A stretch of DNA of 64,000 bases from Streptomyces sp. NBC_01232 (GTDB lineage: Bacteria > Actinomycetota > Actinomycetes > Streptomycetales > Streptomycetaceae): contig NZ_CP108519.1 of NCBI RefSeq assembly GCF_035989885.1, forward strand, positions 26,158-90,157, in the 5' to 3' direction. Position numbers and translations under genes: made by a program. Positions within the stretch are counted from its first letter, which is position 1. Every line of letters begins with the position of its first letter. Positions 7,901 through 15,827 of this stretch are shown piece after piece. The notes under the pieces were generated by a model. The model was given only the letters and a program-made list of their open reading frames with translations, was not told where the DNA came from and did no database searches.

Positions 7901-8737
7901 CTAGCCCTCGGGCGGAGTCTCGTAGTAGTCGCCCGTTGCCGGTGTCACTGGCCACTGGGCAGAGGCGCCGCGGGGCAGTGGGTAGCCAACGGCGAAGATC
8001 TCGGAGGACATTCGGATGTCCTGGACCTCGGCGATCCGTTCTGGCTTCTTCCCCTTTGCGGGGAAGAAGGTGACGCGAAGGGCTCGTAGCAGCGGCACGC
8101 CAGTCGGCGGCATGACGAGCGCCTCGGCTTCCTCTGGCGTTGGCATACGGGCGGAGATTTCCTCGCGCCAGTGGAGCGGCCTTCCCTGCCACTCCTCCAG
8201 ACGGTCGTACATGCCACCAAGGCCTGTCCCGCCGGTGAGTTGCGGGAGCTCTTCGGTTACCCACGCAGAGATCCAGCTGTCTGCGAGTTGGCGGTGCGTT
8301 TCCACATCAGGGTCGCCGATGAGGCGCCGCCGGACAGTCAGCTCGTGGCCCGTATCGACTTCCAGGATGTCGGCGATGTCTGTTGGTACGGGAAGGGTCA
8401 CGACTTTGGTGTTCTCGCCGTCGGGGTGAGGCAGGGGGCGCCAGTGTTGTGATTCCGGGCCGCTGTAGTAGCCGAGTTCATCTCGCTCGATCTGGCGGGT
8501 CCTGACGATGAGGCGCAGCCGGTCCGGGTGTTCGCGGACGACAGTGCCGGCGCGACGGCGGGATTCGATCAGTCCTTCGCGGCGGAGCAGCCCGTACGCC
8601 TTGCGCACCGTGATGTCGCTGACGCTGTACTCCTGTGCGACGTCGCGCATGAGAGGCAGTGTCGCCCCGGGTGAGTACTCCCCCGAGGCGATTCGTTCAC
8701 GCAGGTCACGGGCGATTTCCTCGTACCTAGCCGCCAT
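7901..8737 (-). CDS. GntR/UTRA transcriptional regulator (KorSA-like)
   Basis: Residues 1-70 form the GntR winged helix-turn-helix (YEEIARDLRERIASGEY, SDITVRKAYGLLRREGLI, then a GTVV wing). The remaining about 200 residues form a UTRA-type sensing domain with its usual alternation of short strands and a late WREEISARMPTPEEA segment. On Streptomyces plasmids such proteins (KorSA, TraR and relatives) repress transfer genes. Here it is divergent from the TraB-type transfer module and two palindromic sites sit immediately upstream of its start, supporting autoregulation and control of the module. AAGGGA precedes the ATG at 8737. Confidence 0.88.
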   Translation of the reverse strand: MAARYEEIARDLRERIASGEYSPGATLPLMRDVAQEYSVSDITVRKAYGLLRREGLIESRRRAGTVVREHPDRLRLIVRTRQIERDELGYYSGPESQHWRPLPHPDGENTKVVTLPVPTDIADILEVDTGHELTVRRRLIGDPDVETHRQLADSWISAWVTEELPQLTGGTGLGGMYDRLEEWQGRPLHWREEISARMPTPEEAEALVMPPTGVPLLRALRVTFFPAKGKKPERIAEVQDIRMSSEIFAVGYPLPRGASAQWPVTPATGDYYETPPEG

Positions 8738-8772
8738 CGTCCGATCCCTTCATCGATCCCCCGAATGGGATT

Positions 8773-8820
8773 TAACGTATACGAAAAGCTTGCATCCGAT
8801 CGCTTCTAACGTATACGTTA
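8773..8820. promoter_or_regulatory. Two operator copies for the GntR regulator
   Basis: A perfect 14-bp palindrome TAACGTATACGTTA occupies 8807-8820, and a second, 11-bp copy (TAACGTATACG) occupies 8773-8783. The 34-bp spacing places both on nearly the same helix face. Palindromes of this kind directly in front of a gntR gene are normally its operators. Confidence 0.75.
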
Positions 8821-8834
8821 ACTCATGTCAGCCG

Positions 8835-8924
8835 GTGCGGCCCCTGGTTGGAGCCAGGGGCCGCACGGTGTCCTTCGCATTGGAGTGCGCGGGACATGAG
8901 TTGTCCGGCGTTGGAGCGCCGGAC
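8835..8924. promoter_or_regulatory. Two leader hairpins with identical TTGGAG loops
   Basis: The first stem pairs 8835-8847 with 8854-8866 (13 bp), and the second pairs 8903-8910 with 8917-8924 (8 bp). Both enclose the same 6-base loop TTGGAG. They lie between the operators and the first gene of the transfer module, so they would be in its leader RNA. Confidence 0.5.
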
Positions 8925-8969
8925 TGGCTGTCGGACCTGCCCATGTGTGTGGATGAGGGGACCGACTTC

Positions 8970-9173
8970 GTGATGGTTGCAGAGATGGGGCGCTGGTGGC
9001 GCCCCCGGCGGGGTGGGTGCCCCGCCACGGTGCGGACGCGGACGGTTTTACCGTCACGGAGCTGCGCCGCAGGACTGGTTGAGACCCTCCCGGTGGCGCC
9101 TGAGGCGCGGGGCCTGGGCGGGGATGAGCTGCGGGTGCGTGCGAGCCTGCGGGTGCTGGGGGTGGAGCTGTGA
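8970..9173 (+). CDS. Small basic protein at head of transfer module
   Basis: The proposed 67-residue product is basic and Trp/Arg-rich near the N terminus (GRWWRPRRGG) and ends SLRVLGVEL. The GTG at 8970 is chosen because GAGGGG lies nine bases upstream. Its stop overlaps the next gene's start in a GTGA, which suggests translational coupling and is the main reason to accept it. I do not recognise the family. It may be a DNA-binding or spread-associated peptide of the transfer operon. Confidence 0.45.
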   Translation: MMVAEMGRWWRPRRGGCPATVRTRTVLPSRSCAAGLVETLPVAPEARGLGGDELRVRASLRVLGVEL

Positions 9174-9667
9174 GCGGGCAGGGCGGGGTGCCGTCCTGGT
9201 ACTCGCAGCAGGGCCCGCACTTGGCGGCGGTGCCGGAGCAGCGGGCCGAGGAGCACGGGTACGACCGGGACGCATGGTTGAACGAGTTGTGGTCGGACCC
9301 GGCGTACGCGCCGGTGGACTCGATCCCGGACCGGGCGTCGTCGGCCGATGACGCGATCGACTGGGAGAGGGTGCGGGCCGCGGTTCGGCGGGTGCGTCCG
9401 GTCCGGACGCTGGCTCTGCTCGGTGTGGGTGTGCTGCCGGCCCTGTGGTGGGCGCAGGGGGTCACGGTGCCGATCGCCGCGCAGGTGTCGGTGGACGCGG
9501 CGTGGGGGGCCGGGGTGCTGGGCGCCGGGATCGCGGCCGTGGGTGCGGCGACGGGTGGCCGGGTGCGCCGGTGGGTGTCCGCGGCGCTGCTGGTGGCCGC
9601 CGTGGGCGGGACGTTGATCGCTGAGCCGACCCGCCTGCTGGTGGCGGCCTGGATCGTGGGGGTCTGA
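9170..9667 (+). CDS. Small membrane protein of transfer (spread) operon
   Basis: The 165-residue protein has a hydrophilic N-terminal 75 residues (WYSQQGPHLAAVPEQRAEEH, then DAWLNELW) followed by three or so hydrophobic segments: LALLGVGVLPALWW, an Ala/Gly-rich GVLGAGIAAVGAAT, and the C-terminal LLVAAVGG and LLVAAWIVGV. It is coupled to the gene before it and lies 3 bp before the next. Membrane proteins at this place are the spread (Spd) proteins of Streptomyces plasmids, thought to help plasmid movement within recipient hyphae. Function is by context. Confidence 0.75.
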   Translation: MSGQGGVPSWYSQQGPHLAAVPEQRAEEHGYDRDAWLNELWSDPAYAPVDSIPDRASSADDAIDWERVRAAVRRVRPVRTLALLGVGVLPALWWAQGVTVPIAAQVSVDAAWGAGVLGAGIAAVGAATGGRVRRWVSAALLVAAVGGTLIAEPTRLLVAAWIVGV

Positions 9668-9670
9668 CCG

Positions 9671-10195
9671 ATGGATCTGATCACGTTCACGCACGTCGTG
9701 ACCCGGGCCGGGGCCGCGTTCGGGTTCTCCCTGATGGTGGTCACGGCGATGTGGGTCTACTACTCCCGGGGCCGCACCCTGAAGGCCCTCAAGAAGCGCA
9801 AGGTGTGGCTCCCGTGGGCCGGCGCCGCCCTGACCATGGTCATGGCCTCGGCGGTGACCGGCGGTCTGCTCGGGCAGATCAGCGGTGGGTTCACCGGCAC
9901 CGGCAACGAACTCGGGCAGAACATCGGAGACGTTGCGGTCGGGCAGTCCGGGGCCGGCGCGGTCCCGCTGTCCACCGGGGAGGTTCTCTCCTACTCCGGC
10001 TCCTGGCTCGCGTTCTGCATGATCATCGGCCTGGCCCTGTTCATCTGGTTCGCCAAAGGCTGGGAGGAGCGCAGCCTGGCCCTGTCCGGCGGCCTGACCG
10101 GTGCCACGTGGGGGATCACGGCCGCGATCGGCGGCTGGGCGTCGATGCTGGGTGTCCCGCTGCTGTCGTGGCTCGGGGAGGTGCTGATCGGATGA
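9671..10195 (+). CDS. Four-helix membrane protein of transfer operon
   Basis: The 174-residue product has about four membrane segments: FGFSLMVVTAMWVYY, WAGAALTMVMASAVTGGLLG, WLAFCMIIGLALFIWFA and a C-terminal Gly/Ala-rich segment. A basic LKALKKRK loop follows the first. It overlaps the TraB-type gene by 4 bp (ATGA), so the two are probably translated together. The position next to a TraB pump suggests a spread protein or a membrane partner of the translocase. Confidence 0.75.
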   Translation: MDLITFTHVVTRAGAAFGFSLMVVTAMWVYYSRGRTLKALKKRKVWLPWAGAALTMVMASAVTGGLLGQISGGFTGTGNELGQNIGDVAVGQSGAGAVPLSTGEVLSYSGSWLAFCMIIGLALFIWFAKGWEERSLALSGGLTGATWGITAAIGGWASMLGVPLLSWLGEVLIG

Positions 10196-12342
10196 GCCAG
10201 CGCCCCGCCCGCCGGACGCGGTCCGGCGCCCGTCACCTGGCCCTGTTCCTCGCCCACTGGGCGGGCGGGCACACCGTCTCCAACGAGGAACTGTTCCGCC
10301 GAATCATCAAGCAGCGCGCCGAGGCCCACCAGGAGGCCCTGGAAGAGCACCGCCGCCTGGTCCTCAAGGCGCACAAGAAGGCGACCAAGCTGCACCGGAT
10401 CGCCGAGGAGGACGGCGGCCTGACCCCGGCCGCCAAGGCCGAACTCAAGGCGGCCACCAAGGAGGCGGAGCGGCACACCGCCGCGCTGCGCGCCCTGGGC
10501 GAGTTCACGGTGCCCGCCCTGGACCCGGGGCAGGTACGCCACCGGCGCCGCCGGATCGCCGCCGCACGGTGCGCGGTCCTGGCGGCCCCAGCCGCCGGGA
10601 TCACCGCCGCCACCGTGGCCGGCGCGTGGTGGACCGGCCCGACCGCCGCCGTGCTGGGCGTGCTCACCTCCTGGGCGCGCGGCCCGCAGGCGTTCGACCT
10701 GACCGTGCGGCCCGTCCCGGCCGACCTGATCGCCGAAACCCCGATGGTCCTCGCCGTCCCGGGCGCCGCCCCCGCTCCGGCCGTGGCGGCCGGCCTGCCG
10801 TCGGTACCGCCCATGCCCACCAACGCCCCCGCCACCGCCGGGGCCACCCCGGCCAAGACGGGCACGGCGGCCGAGGGCGGCCAGGACCTGGTGCTGGCCC
10901 TGTCGAAGGCGCTGGGCGCGTGCCGGGTGATCCCGCGCGGCACCCGGGTCACGCTCCTGGCCGCGCCGGAGGTCACCGCGGAGCGGTGGACGGCCATGGT
11001 CCGCCTCCCGGACGACACCGGCGCCACCGTGGACCACGTGGTGGCCGCCCGGAAAAATTTGGGCGGGGAACTCGGCCTGGACCGGGCCCGCCTGCACGTC
11101 GAGCAGGTGGCCGGCGCGGACGACAAGACGCTCCGGGTCTCCGGCTTCACCACCGACCCGTTCGCCCGGCCGAGGCTGTGCACTGCGGAGATGCTCGGCG
11201 GAGTCGATGTGTGGGAGCAGGGCATCCCGGTCGCGTTCGACGCGTTCGGGCGGCTGCTCTACCTACGGCTGCGGGACGTGTCGATCCTGCTGGGCGGCTC
11301 CTCCCGCTCCGGCAAGGGCGCCGTCCTGCGCCTGATCATCGCCGGATGCCTGCTGGACACCCGGGTGCGCCTGCACCTGGCGGACGGCAAACACCCCGGC
11401 CAGTACCGGTGGTCCTTGTTGGCCGACTCCTACATCTACGACCCCGACAAGCGCGCCAAGCAGCTCGCCAAGCGCCTCGAAGCCCTGGTGGCGGAGATGG
11501 GCGAGCGAGCCGGCCGTCTGGCCGCGGTCGGGGTGGAGTCCCTCGCGGAGCGCCCCGACCTGGTCGGCACCGACGGACTGACCCTCGAAGTGGTCGTGGT
11601 CGACGAGGTGTCCGCGTTCACGCTGGACGCGAAGTACGGCAAGCGCATCACCAAGGCGCTGATCGAGCTGGCAGCCCGCGGGCTGGCATTCGGGATCGTT
11701 CTCATCCTGGCCACGCAGCTCTCCACCGCCGGGGTACTGGACCGGCTGATCACCTCGAACATCGTGTGGCGGTGGTGCATGTACGCCACCGGCGCCGACG
11801 AGTCGAACACCATCCTCGGCAAGGGCATGGCCGGGCGCGGCTACTCCGCGCACCTGCTCGACCCCGAACAGCGCGGCTCCGGCCTGCTGCTGGCCGAGGG
11901 CCGCATCTCCACCGTCCGCTCCCTGTGGCTGGACGGGGACGACATGACGGCCGTACAGGACATGATCCGCGCGCTGCGCGCCAAGCCCGCCACCACGGCG
12001 ACGCCCCCGGTTCCGGCCCAGGCCCCCGTTCCGGCGCCCTCTCCGGATCCGGCGGAGGAGGAGGCTGACTGGTCGGTCCTGGACGGTTGGCTGGAGCAGG
12101 CGGCACCGCCCGTTCCCGGTCCTGCGGCGGTGCCGGCCGGGGCGCTCCAGCGGCTGCGGGCGCTGGACGTGATCCGGCAGGCCGGACCCGACGGCATCAA
12201 GCGCGCCGCCCTCGCGGAGGCGGTGGGCGCGCCCGCCACCACGGTCGGCGGCTGGCTGAAGGAGTGGACCGGGCAGGGCGTGATCGAGGCGCTCGGCAGC
12301 CCCCCGCACACCCGCTACGCCGCTACCGACGGCCGTCAGTAG
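10192..12342 (+). CDS. FtsK/SpoIIIE-type DNA translocase, TraB-like
   Basis: This 716-residue protein is the likely double-stranded DNA pump of Streptomyces conjugation. An N-terminal helical region (1-115) is followed by a membrane segment (about 123-160), a linker, and the ATPase domain. Walker A is GGSSRSGKG at about 368-376 and Walker B is VVVVDEV at about 465; an ATQLS sensor motif follows. The C-terminal about 70 residues form a winged helix (AGPDGIKRAALAEAVGA then VGGWLKEW), which in TraB proteins reads short repeats in the plasmid clt locus. Just such repeats start at the stop codon. ATG 10192 overlaps the previous stop. Confidence 0.88.
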   Translation: MSQRPARRTRSGARHLALFLAHWAGGHTVSNEELFRRIIKQRAEAHQEALEEHRRLVLKAHKKATKLHRIAEEDGGLTPAAKAELKAATKEAERHTAALRALGEFTVPALDPGQVRHRRRRIAAARCAVLAAPAAGITAATVAGAWWTGPTAAVLGVLTSWARGPQAFDLTVRPVPADLIAETPMVLAVPGAAPAPAVAAGLPSVPPMPTNAPATAGATPAKTGTAAEGGQDLVLALSKALGACRVIPRGTRVTLLAAPEVTAERWTAMVRLPDDTGATVDHVVAARKNLGGELGLDRARLHVEQVAGADDKTLRVSGFTTDPFARPRLCTAEMLGGVDVWEQGIPVAFDAFGRLLYLRLRDVSILLGGSSRSGKGAVLRLIIAGCLLDTRVRLHLADGKHPGQYRWSLLADSYIYDPDKRAKQLAKRLEALVAEMGERAGRLAAVGVESLAERPDLVGTDGLTLEVVVVDEVSAFTLDAKYGKRITKALIELAARGLAFGIVLILATQLSTAGVLDRLITSNIVWRWCMYATGADESNTILGKGMAGRGYSAHLLDPEQRGSGLLLAEGRISTVRSLWLDGDDMTAVQDMIRALRAKPATTATPPVPAQAPVPAPSPDPAEEEADWSVLDGWLEQAAPPVPGPAAVPAGALQRLRALDVIRQAGPDGIKRAALAEAVGAPATTVGGWLKEWTGQGVIEALGSPPHTRYAATDGRQ

Positions 12343-12445
12343 CCGTCCGTAGAGCCCGGTTTCTACCGACGACCGCAGGTCAGAGCGCTGCGCCCCCACT
12401 GACGAGGGGTCGTCAGTAGCCGTTCGTCAGTAGCTCGTCAGTAGC
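12334..12445 (+). repeat. CGTCAGTAGC repeat cluster, candidate clt/TRS
   Basis: Four exact copies of CGTCAGTAGC lie at 12334-12343, 12411-12420, 12425-12434 and 12436-12445, and related inverted forms such as CTACCGACG occur between them. The copy at 12411 also forms a small hairpin with ACTGACGA before it. The first copy overlaps the end of the TraB-like gene. TraB proteins of Streptomyces recognise short direct repeats in a clt locus, usually near traB, so this is the natural candidate site. Confidence 0.6.
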
Positions 12446-12610
12446 CGCGCCACCGTCTGCCCGCTGCCCGCCCGCCCCCGCGTCGCACGCCCGGGGGCGG
12501 GTCGAGGGGAGCCGCCAGACGGCCCCAGACGCAGCCGAGCGCCCCCGATCAACTTGGCGGAAGAGCAAGGGGCGCCCGGTTCCATCCCTCACGAGAGACG
12601 GAGCCACATC

Positions 12611-12799
12611 ATGGCATTCCGCAGGACGATCTCCCAGAGCGAGCTGGCCCAGGGCCAGAGCGACGCCGACCGCCAGCAGCACGGCCGGGGCTACTCCGCC
12701 CAGACCGGCGGGTGGACCGAAGTGGCCACCGACAAGCCGACTGCTGGCACCGGCACCACCGACCAGGATGCTTCCGGCGTCCGGAAGTGGTGGAAGTGA
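12611..12799 (+). CDS. Small hydrophilic plasmid protein
   Basis: The 62-residue product begins MAFRRTISQSELAQGQ and ends GVRKWWK. It is Gln/Thr/Gly-rich, without membrane segments. The ATG at 12611 is preceded by GAGACGGAG. Its stop overlaps the next start (TGATG), placing it in an operon with two more tiny genes and the DUF2637 gene. I do not recognise a family. Confidence 0.6.
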   Translation: MAFRRTISQSELAQGQSDADRQQHGRGYSAQTGGWTEVATDKPTAGTGTTDQDASGVRKWWK

Positions 12800-12933
12800 T
12801 GGCCCGCCACACGGCCCCGGCCCGCCACGGCCGCCGGATGCGCCACGACGCCAAGAACCGGCAGTACGTCTGCGCCCGCTGCGGAGGCTGGACCACCCGT
12901 CTGTGGGCCCTCTCCCAGGGCGGTGCCCGGTGA
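12799..12933 (+). CDS. Tiny basic CxxC protein
   Basis: The 44-residue protein is very basic, with a HAKNRQYVCARCGGW-like core holding a single Cys-X2-Cys, so half of a zinc ribbon is present. Its start overlaps the stop of the previous gene and its stop overlaps the start of the next (GTGA), which supports real translation. It might bind nucleic acid or dimerise around zinc. The family is unrecognised. Confidence 0.55.
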   Translation: MARHTAPARHGRRMRHDAKNRQYVCARCGGWTTRLWALSQGGAR

Positions 12934-13082
12934 GCGCGGCCGAGGCGGCCTATCAGGCCGCGCTCGCGCAGCAGGCACAGGCCCGCCAGGAGGCCGAGGC
13001 CGCGGCTCAGGCCATATGGGACGCGCAGGAGGCGGCCGCTGCGCTGGCCGCCGACATCGCGGCCCACCTCGGCGGCCACTGA
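12930..13082 (+). CDS. Tiny Ala/Gln-rich helical protein
   Basis: The 50-residue product is almost wholly Ala, Gln and Glu with a single Trp and should be one long helix or coiled coil. It starts at a GTG overlapping the previous stop. Composition resembles the long coiled coil of the DUF2637 protein downstream, so a partner role is conceivable but is only inference. Confidence 0.5.
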   Translation: MSAAEAAYQAALAQQAQARQEAEAAAQAIWDAQEAAAALAADIAAHLGGH

Positions 13083-13149
13083 CCGGCCGCCTCACCAGCC
13101 GCGGAAGAGCACCCCGTTCGGGCGAGCCCTCTGAGGTCCAGCTCGATCC

Positions 13150-13179
13150 GGCGGGCTGGGAGAAAACTCCCGGCCCGCC
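13150..13179. promoter_or_regulatory. Hairpin before the DUF2637 gene
   Basis: The arms 13150-13162 and 13167-13179 form a 13-bp stem, one pair being G-U, around an AAAA loop. It lies 27 bp before the GTG at 13207 and could attenuate or terminate transcription between the small genes and the DUF2637 gene. Confidence 0.5.
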
Positions 13180-13206
13180 ACCCAAGTCCATGCTTCGGAG
13201 GTACCC

Positions 13207-15063
13207 GTGACGACGCATCACACGCTGCACGACCTGACCCGGCCGGCCGTGCCGCTGGCTCCGCCCGGACCGGCCGCCGCTCCACCTGGGACGGGCGGTG
13301 CTCCGGCTCCGCACCGAAGGGGGGAAGATGCCGGGATGAACGAGACGCTGACGCACGGCCAGAACATGGGCCAGGGGGTGGCCGTGGCCGGGGCCACTCC
13401 GGTGACGACCGGGGCCGCTCCGGCCACACGGCCAGGCGCTCCGGCTCGACCGGAGGGCGCTCCACCCCCGCCGCGCAAGGGCGGCCAGGGTCGGCCTGGG
13501 GTGCCCGGCCAGCCGGTGGCCGTGGCCCCGGCCGCCGGCGAGGTGGCCCCGGCCGCAGTGGCCGCCCCCCAGGCCGGGAACACGGTGGTTCGCCGCGGGG
13601 CCCGGTGGCTCGCGGCGGCCGCCCTGATCGGCATGATCCCGGTCACGATCATCGGGTTCGCAGCCTCGTACAGCACCCTGGCCGCGATGGCTGAGGCGGC
13701 CGGATTCGCCCCGTGGCTGGCCCCGTGGATCCCGGTCGGTATCGACGGCGCGATCATCGGGTTCCTCGCGCTGGACCTGTACCTGACGGGCCGCCGCATC
13801 CCCTGGCCGCTCCTGCGGTTCGGCGCCCACGCCATGACCGCGGCCACGGTGGTCATCAACGCCGCCGGGGGCACCGTCGTGAAAGCCGCCGCCGAAGGCG
13901 CCGAGGTGGCAGGCCCGGTACGCGTGCTGTGGCATGCACTGATGCCGGTCCTGTTCGTGGTCGGCGTGGAGGGCGCCCGGCGCCTGATCGTGCACGCCGC
14001 GCAGCTCGAGGACGGCACGGCCAGCGACCGGGTCCCGCTGCACCGGTGGGTGCTCTCCCCGATCCGTACCGGCCGGCTGTACCGGCGGATGCGGCTGGCC
14101 GTGGTGCGCAGCTACCCGGAGATGGTGGAGCGGGAGCAGGCACTGGAGGGCTACCGGGTGTGGCTGACCCAGGAGCTGGGTGGGGACCTGTCGAAGGCGA
14201 CCGAGGTGCAGCTGCTCCCGATGACGATGGCGCCCCGCGGGTACACCGTGGAGGAGGCCCTGGCTCTCCCGGCGAAGTGGAAGGACGAGGCGGCGGAGCG
14301 GGCCCGCGCCGAGGCGGAGCGCGAGCGTGTGGAGGCGGAGCGCCTGCGCCGGCAGGCCAAGGAGGACAGGCTGCGGGAGCTGGAGGACGTCTCCGACATC
14401 AAGGTCGCCGAGCACCAGCAGGCAGTCCGGACGGAGACGGCGGCCGCGGACGCGGAGGCTGCGAAGGCGGAGGCGGAGTCGGCGGCGCAGGCGGCCAAAG
14501 TGGCGGCGGAGCACCGCCGTCGGGCGGCGGAGCGGCAGTCCCTGGCGGAGGCCCAGGCGCTCGAGTCGGCGGAGGCGGCGGCCGCTCGCCGGAAGATGTC
14601 CGAGGACAAGGCGGAGGCGGAGCGGGCCGAGGCAGAGGCGGAGCGACAGCGCGCGGAGAAGGAGAAGGCGATCGCCGAAGCGGCACGGCAGCGGGCGGCG
14701 GCCGCACATCACGCGGAGGCCGAGGTGCGGGCTAACGCCGAAAAGAAGGCCGCGGAGCAGGCGGTTGCCGAGGCCGCGCGCGCGGTCGAGGCCGCCCGGT
14801 ACGAGACAGCAATGGTCGAGGCACGCGCCCAGCAGGCCGAGGACTACGCACGGCTGACCCCGCGCGAGCGCTCCGAGCGCCAAGTGGCCCGGATGATTCT
14901 TGCCGCCGGGGGCGACCCCGAAGCGGTACCTCTCAGCACGATCATGGACGTGCTCAACGTGAAGCAGACCGCGGCAGGCGACATCCGGAAGGCGGCCCTG
15001 GACAAGCTGGACGGTGGCTACCGGCCGACCGAGTTGGAGACCTTGCTGGACGTCCGGGCCTGA
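13207..15063 (+). CDS. DUF2637 membrane protein with long coiled coil
   Basis: The 618-residue protein has a Pro/Ala-rich N-terminal 130 residues, then a DUF2637-type membrane domain (about 135-270) with four hydrophobic segments including LAAAALIGMIPVTIIGFAA and VGIDGAIIGFLALDLYL. After it come a helical linker (about 290-350), an Ala/Glu/Arg coiled coil of roughly 180 residues, and a small C-terminal winged-helix-like end (AGGDPEAVPLSTIMDVLNVK). DUF2637 proteins are typical of Streptomyces transfer regions and are often labelled SpdB-like spread proteins. GGAGG precedes the GTG at 13207. Confidence 0.8.
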   Translation: MTTHHTLHDLTRPAVPLAPPGPAAAPPGTGGAPAPHRRGEDAGMNETLTHGQNMGQGVAVAGATPVTTGAAPATRPGAPARPEGAPPPPRKGGQGRPGVPGQPVAVAPAAGEVAPAAVAAPQAGNTVVRRGARWLAAAALIGMIPVTIIGFAASYSTLAAMAEAAGFAPWLAPWIPVGIDGAIIGFLALDLYLTGRRIPWPLLRFGAHAMTAATVVINAAGGTVVKAAAEGAEVAGPVRVLWHALMPVLFVVGVEGARRLIVHAAQLEDGTASDRVPLHRWVLSPIRTGRLYRRMRLAVVRSYPEMVEREQALEGYRVWLTQELGGDLSKATEVQLLPMTMAPRGYTVEEALALPAKWKDEAAERARAEAERERVEAERLRRQAKEDRLRELEDVSDIKVAEHQQAVRTETAAADAEAAKAEAESAAQAAKVAAEHRRRAAERQSLAEAQALESAEAAAARRKMSEDKAEAERAEAEAERQRAEKEKAIAEAARQRAAAAHHAEAEVRANAEKKAAEQAVAEAARAVEAARYETAMVEARAQQAEDYARLTPRERSERQVARMILAAGGDPEAVPLSTIMDVLNVKQTAAGDIRKAALDKLDGGYRPTELETLLDVRA

Positions 15064-15074
15064 CCCGGCATACG

Positions 15075-15112
15075 GCGGCGGCCGGTACCTGAAAGCAGGT
15101 ACCAGCCGCCGC
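15075..15112. terminator. Bidirectional hairpin between convergent genes
   Basis: The 17-base arms 15075-15091 and 15096-15112 pair completely apart from one G-U, around the loop AAAG. It lies exactly between the converging stops at 15063 and 15124, the usual position of a shared terminator. Confidence 0.75.
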
Positions 15113-15123
15113 GGTCCATCGCG

Positions 15124-15666
15124 TCAGGTCTGCCCGCCCCACGACCGCTTGCGGGGCTCAGACTCCGCCTCGCCCAGGTCGCCCTGGGCCTGGCCGGGAA
15201 CAGCCGGCCCGCCCGGCGGAGCCAGCGCAGGCCGCGCCGGAGCGGGAGCCAGCGCTGCCACCGCCCGCTGCAGGTCCGCGATGTGCTCACCGCGCGCCAC
15301 GAGCTCGCGGCGCAGGTGCTCGGCCTCGGCCTCCGCCAGCTTCTGCCCGAAACGGGCCTCGGCCAGCGCAAGCGCGTGCTCCGCGTTCAACCGAGCCAAC
15401 TCCGCCCGCAGTACGGCCGCGTCCTGACCCTCGCCGTGGGCCGGCGCGGCGGGGCCGACCGGGCCCGGGGCGGCCTGGTCGGGCGGTGCGGGGGCGTTGA
15501 GTCGGAAACCCGCTGCCAGGAGGTCGTCCACCGGGACCATCCAGCCGCGCTCGGGGTCCTGGACGGAACCGGGCAGGTCACCCGCCTCACGGCGGCGGCG
15601 GATCGTGGAGCGGCTGACGCCGCACGCGGCGGCGGCCTCCCGCTGGGTCAGCATCGGGCGCGTCAT
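15124..15666 (-). CDS. MerR/excisionase-like HTH protein with coiled coil
   Basis: The 180-residue product begins with a small winged helix-turn-helix (LTQREAAAACGVSRSTIRRR, then a PVDDLLAAGF end) of the excisionase/MerR type, which binds DNA. A Pro/Ala/Gly linker and an Ala/Leu/Glu coiled coil (about 95-140) follow, with an Arg-rich SEPRKRSWGG tail. ATG 15666 is preferred to the GTG at 15672 because GAGAGG lies eight bases before it. Similar short HTH plus coiled-coil proteins occur near transfer regions of Streptomyces plasmids. Its target is unknown. Confidence 0.75.
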   Translation of the reverse strand: MTRPMLTQREAAAACGVSRSTIRRRREAGDLPGSVQDPERGWMVPVDDLLAAGFRLNAPAPPDQAAPGPVGPAAPAHGEGQDAAVLRAELARLNAEHALALAEARFGQKLAEAEAEHLRRELVARGEHIADLQRAVAALAPAPARPALAPPGGPAVPGQAQGDLGEAESEPRKRSWGGQT

Positions 15667-15827
15667 AAGCACATCCTCTCCGGCAACGCCGCTCCCTCAC
15701 ACCACCACCCCCGCCGGACCTGTCGGACCGGCCGCGGCGCTGTCCCCGTAGGTTGTGGCCGGTCAGCCGTCTCTGCACCGCCATCGGCCCATGCGGAGCC
15801 GGGGCACGCCTCTCCGGCCCGTTGGTG

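Noticed and set aside
12691..14883. A 730-codon minus-strand frame opposite the DUF2637 gene
   Set aside because: The composition is Leu/Arg/Gly-rich antisense of the coiled coil, and no RBS or domain is present.
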